A stretch of 64,000 nucleotides of DNA from assembly GCF_003012795.1 (NCBI RefSeq), contig NZ_PXYH01000020.1:1-64000 (forward strand). The letters are read 5' to 3'. Of the stretch, positions 61,977 to 64,000 are shown one piece after another. Every line of letters starts with the position of its first letter. Position 1 is the stretch's first letter. The translations under genes were made by a program, and so were the position numbers. The stretch is from Zobellella taiwanensis. Lineage in GTDB: Bacteria > Pseudomonadota > Gammaproteobacteria > Enterobacterales > Aeromonadaceae. The notes under the pieces were generated by a model. It had not been told where the DNA came from. It saw nothing but the letters and a program-made list of their open reading frames with translations, and searched no databases.

Positions 61977-62990
61977 TTACAGATCGTATTGCACTTCGTC
62001 CATCAATTGGATGGCTTCTTTTGCATGTTTTGCGACGTCGGTCAGCGGCAGGCTGTCGGCCTTGTACTCACCCCAGCTCTTCACCAGCTCGGAAGGCGCC
62101 ACGCCCGGCTTGACCGGATATTCGTGGTTGAGGGAGGCGTACAGGTGCTGGGCGTCATCGCTGACCAGGTATTCCATCAGCTTGACCGCGGCATCCTTGT
62201 TCTTGGCATGCTTGGTCAGGGCCACGGCGGAAATGTTCACGTGGGTACCGCGATCCGCCTGGTTGGGGAAGTTAACCACGGCGGCCTCGGCCCAGGCGCG
62301 CTGCTCTTCGTTGTTGAGCATGGCACCATAGTAGTAGCTGTTGCCCAGGGCATAGTCGCACACGCCGTCACGGATGGCCTTGACCTGGTCCCGGTCTCCG
62401 CCCTGGGGCTTCTGGGCCAGATTGGCCTTGAGTCCCTCGAGCCACTGCTTGGTGTACTCGCTGCCGTGCTCGGCGATCATGGCGGCGGTCAGGGCCACGT
62501 TGTAGGGATGCTTGCCGCTGCGGGTACAAATCTTGCCCTTGTACTTGGGATCGGCCAGCTCTTCATAGGTCACGTCGGTCTTGCCCACCCGTTCGGCGGA
62601 GCTGTAAACCACGCGGGCGCGGGTGGTCAGGGCGAACCACTTGCCGTCCGCATCGCGGTACTGGGCGGGGATGTTCTCTTCCAGCACGGCGTTGTCCAGA
62701 GGCTGGGTCAGATCCTTGTCCACTACGTCCATCAGCCGGCTGATGTCCACGGTCAGCACCAGATCCGCCGGCGACAGGCGGCCTTCCCGCTCCAGGCGCT
62801 CGCCCAGGCCATCGGGAATATTGACCAGGTTGACCTGGATACCGGTTTCCTTGGTGAACTCGTCCACAATCGGCTTGATCAGGAAGTCCTGACGATTGGA
62901 GTAAACATTCACTTCTTCGGCAAAAGCCTGAGCGGTAAAGCTGGAGACCAGCAGAGCGGCGGCGGACAGGAAGAACTTCTTGGACATCAT
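61977..62990 (-). CDS. fbpA: Ferric iron-binding periplasmic protein
   Basis: This 337-aa protein of the FbpA/SfuA/HitA family has a signal peptide ending SFTAQAFA and starts EEVNVYSNRQDFLIKPIVDE. The iron-binding pair of adjacent Tyr appears in YALGNSYYYGAMLNNEEQRA. The start at 62990 (double ATG; 62987 equally possible) follows AAGGGA. A Fur-like box lies 20 bases upstream. Confidence 0.95.
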   Translation of the reverse strand: MMSKKFFLSAAALLVSSFTAQAFAEEVNVYSNRQDFLIKPIVDEFTKETGIQVNLVNIPDGLGERLEREGRLSPADLVLTVDISRLMDVVDKDLTQPLDNAVLEENIPAQYRDADGKWFALTTRARVVYSSAERVGKTDVTYEELADPKYKGKICTRSGKHPYNVALTAAMIAEHGSEYTKQWLEGLKANLAQKPQGGDRDQVKAIRDGVCDYALGNSYYYGAMLNNEEQRAWAEAAVVNFPNQADRGTHVNISAVALTKHAKNKDAAVKLMEYLVSDDAQHLYASLNHEYPVKPGVAPSELVKSWGEYKADSLPLTDVAKHAKEAIQLMDEVQYDL

Positions 62991-63010
62991 CCAGATTCCC
63001 TTTGGTTGAG

Positions 63011-63025
63011 TGAGAATAATTAACG
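63011..63025 (-). promoter_or_regulatory. Fur-like box upstream of fbpA
   Basis: TGAGAAT-A-ATTAACG fits the 7-1-7 Fur pattern TGATAAT-N-ATTATCA at 11 of 14 positions. Placed 20 bases before the fbpA start, it suggests iron repression of fbpABC. Confidence 0.6.
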
Positions 63026-63151
63026 TTTGGCAGTATACCGGGACGACGAGCGGAATCAATAACCAACCTTCATCTAAATAATAAAAATTTACATCCGCAA
63101 TAAGGACACTGAATACCGCCCGGCTGTCCATGCGCCCAATCAAGGAAAACG

Positions 63152-63177
63152 AAAAAAGGGAGACCCGGGGGTCTCCC
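63152..63177 (-). terminator. Intrinsic terminator of amtB
   Basis: On the minus strand GGGAGACC/GGTCTCCC (63158-63165 and 63170-63177) is followed by TTTTTTC. It lies 37 bases after the amtB stop. Confidence 0.92.
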
Positions 63178-63214
63178 AAAACCAGGCTCGGCAGCCTCGT
63201 CAAGTCGTTGAAAA

Positions 63215-64000
63215 TCAGTTCTGTTTTACGGTCACGAACTCGGGGTAGGCATCGATGCCGCAGTCGATCATGTCCATGCCGGACCTCTCTTCCTCTTCGC
63301 TGACCCGAATGCCCATCACCTGCTTGAGCAGATACCACACCAGCAGACTGGCGCAGAACACCCAGGCACCGATGACCACTATACCGGCCAGTTGGGCCCA
63401 CAGGGAAGCGTCCTCGTTGGCCACCGGCACCAGCAGCAGGCCGAAGATGCCGCACACACCGTGTACCGAGATGGCGCCCACGGGGTCGTCGATACGCAGC
63501 TTGTCCAGGCTGACGATGGCGTAGACCACCAGCACACCGGCCAGCAGGCCGATACAGGCCGCCCACAGGTGGCCGGGAGACAGCGGATCGGCGGTAATGG
63601 CCACCAGGCCGGCCAGGGCGCCGTTGAGGATCATGGTCAGATCCGCCTTGCCCCAGGTCATCTTGGTCACCAGCAGGGCGCCGATGGCGCCGGCGGCGGC
63701 GGCGGCATTGGTGTTGACGAAAATCTTGGCCACGGCGGTGGCGTTTTCCACGTCGGACACCAGCAGCTGGGAACCGCCGTTGAAACCGAACCAGCCCATC
63801 CACAGGATAAAGGTGCCCAGGGTCGCCAGCGGCATGTTGGAACCGGGGATAGGGTGGATCTCGCCGTTCTTGCCGTATTTGCCCTTGCGGGCTCCCAGCA
63901 GCAGCACCCCGGCCAGGGCGGCGGCGGCACCGGCCATGTGCACTATGCCGGAGCCGGCGAAGTCACTGAAGCCCCATTCGGACAGGAAGCCGCCACCCCA
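63215..64000 (-). CDS. amtB: Ammonium transporter AmtB (C-terminal part, runs off the window)
   Basis: About 261 C-terminal residues of an Amt/Rh-family channel are present; the frame continues past base 64000 without a start. Visible features are the twin-His region FAGSGIVHMAGAAAALAGVL, WMGWFGFNGGSQL and the second conserved His in ISVHGVCGIFGLLLVP. The cytoplasmic tail ends GMDMIDCGIDAYPEFV, resembling the GlnK-contact segment. glnK would be expected upstream, outside the window. Confidence 0.96.
   Translation of the reverse strand, partial: WGGGFLSEWGFSDFAGSGIVHMAGAAAALAGVLLLGARKGKYGKNGEIHPIPGSNMPLATLGTFILWMGWFGFNGGSQLLVSDVENATAVAKIFVNTNAAAAAGAIGALLVTKMTWGKADLTMILNGALAGLVAITADPLSPGHLWAACIGLLAGVLVVYAIVSLDKLRIDDPVGAISVHGVCGIFGLLLVPVANEDASLWAQLAGIVVIGAWVFCASLLVWYLLKQVMGIRVSEEEERSGMDMIDCGIDAYPEFVTVKQN

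Overview
The window is a piece of chromosome from a GC-rich gammaproteobacterium. The block ftsB-ispD-ispF-truD-surE-pcm-yqaA-nlpD-rpoS with mutS facing it, the Entner-Doudoroff genes, artPIQM/argR and the codon usage suggest an Aeromonadales relative (Oceanimonas, Oceanisphaera or Zobellella type). That placement is inferred from gene content and order, not from a database match.

Bases 1 to about 12,450 are accessory DNA of lower and uneven GC, bounded on the right by a tyrosine recombinase next to mutS. From the left it holds: a stub of a transposon-associated DUF3330 gene; a lead/cadmium-type cluster (lspA, a CDF-family transporter, divergent MerR-family cadR); a scar joining a broken TonB receptor to the tail of ccmH plus ccmI; periplasmic and membrane proteins and a copper chaperone behind a MerR/CueR-type promoter; LexA-controlled umuDC; and a replication/integration module. 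That module has an HUH-type Rep related to inovirus Gp2/YagK-YfjJ proteins, AlpA, an unknown 490-aa winged-helix-like protein, 12-bp iterons, a small DNA-binding-like protein and the integrase. The first codons of mutS and its leader are AT-rich like the island, so the element probably sits in the 5' end of mutS.

Bases 12.5 to 24.7 kb are conserved core: mutS facing a tightly overlapped minus-strand run from ftsB to rpoS, with eno and pyrG upstream.

Bases 24.9 to 43.8 kb form a branched-chain amino acid catabolic region. etfBA and ETF:ubiquinone oxidoreductase supply the electron route. A minus-strand run (thiolase, mmsA, acyl-CoA dehydrogenase, enoyl-CoA hydratase, 3-hydroxyisobutyryl-CoA hydrolase, mmsB, SDR) covers valine and probably isoleucine. 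A divergent plus-strand liu operon covers leucine. The spaces between these units hold at least six copies of a small palindromic repeat whose stems differ in sequence yet stay self-complementary, plus a separate 140-bp MITE inserted at the liuB stop codon.

Bases 44.2 to 53.4 kb form a gluconate/Entner-Doudoroff locus: a TRAP transporter divergent from gntK-edd-eda, then gntR and pgi. Twin GTTAC-type operators sit in front of both arms and a related palindrome precedes gntR, so the TRAP system is probably a gluconate importer.

Bases 53.6 to 64 kb hold mdh, the arginine ABC transporter divergent from argR with shared ARG-like boxes, a DyP peroxidase, a ferric-iron ABC transporter (fbpABC) with a Fur-like box, and the C-terminal part of amtB, which runs off the window.
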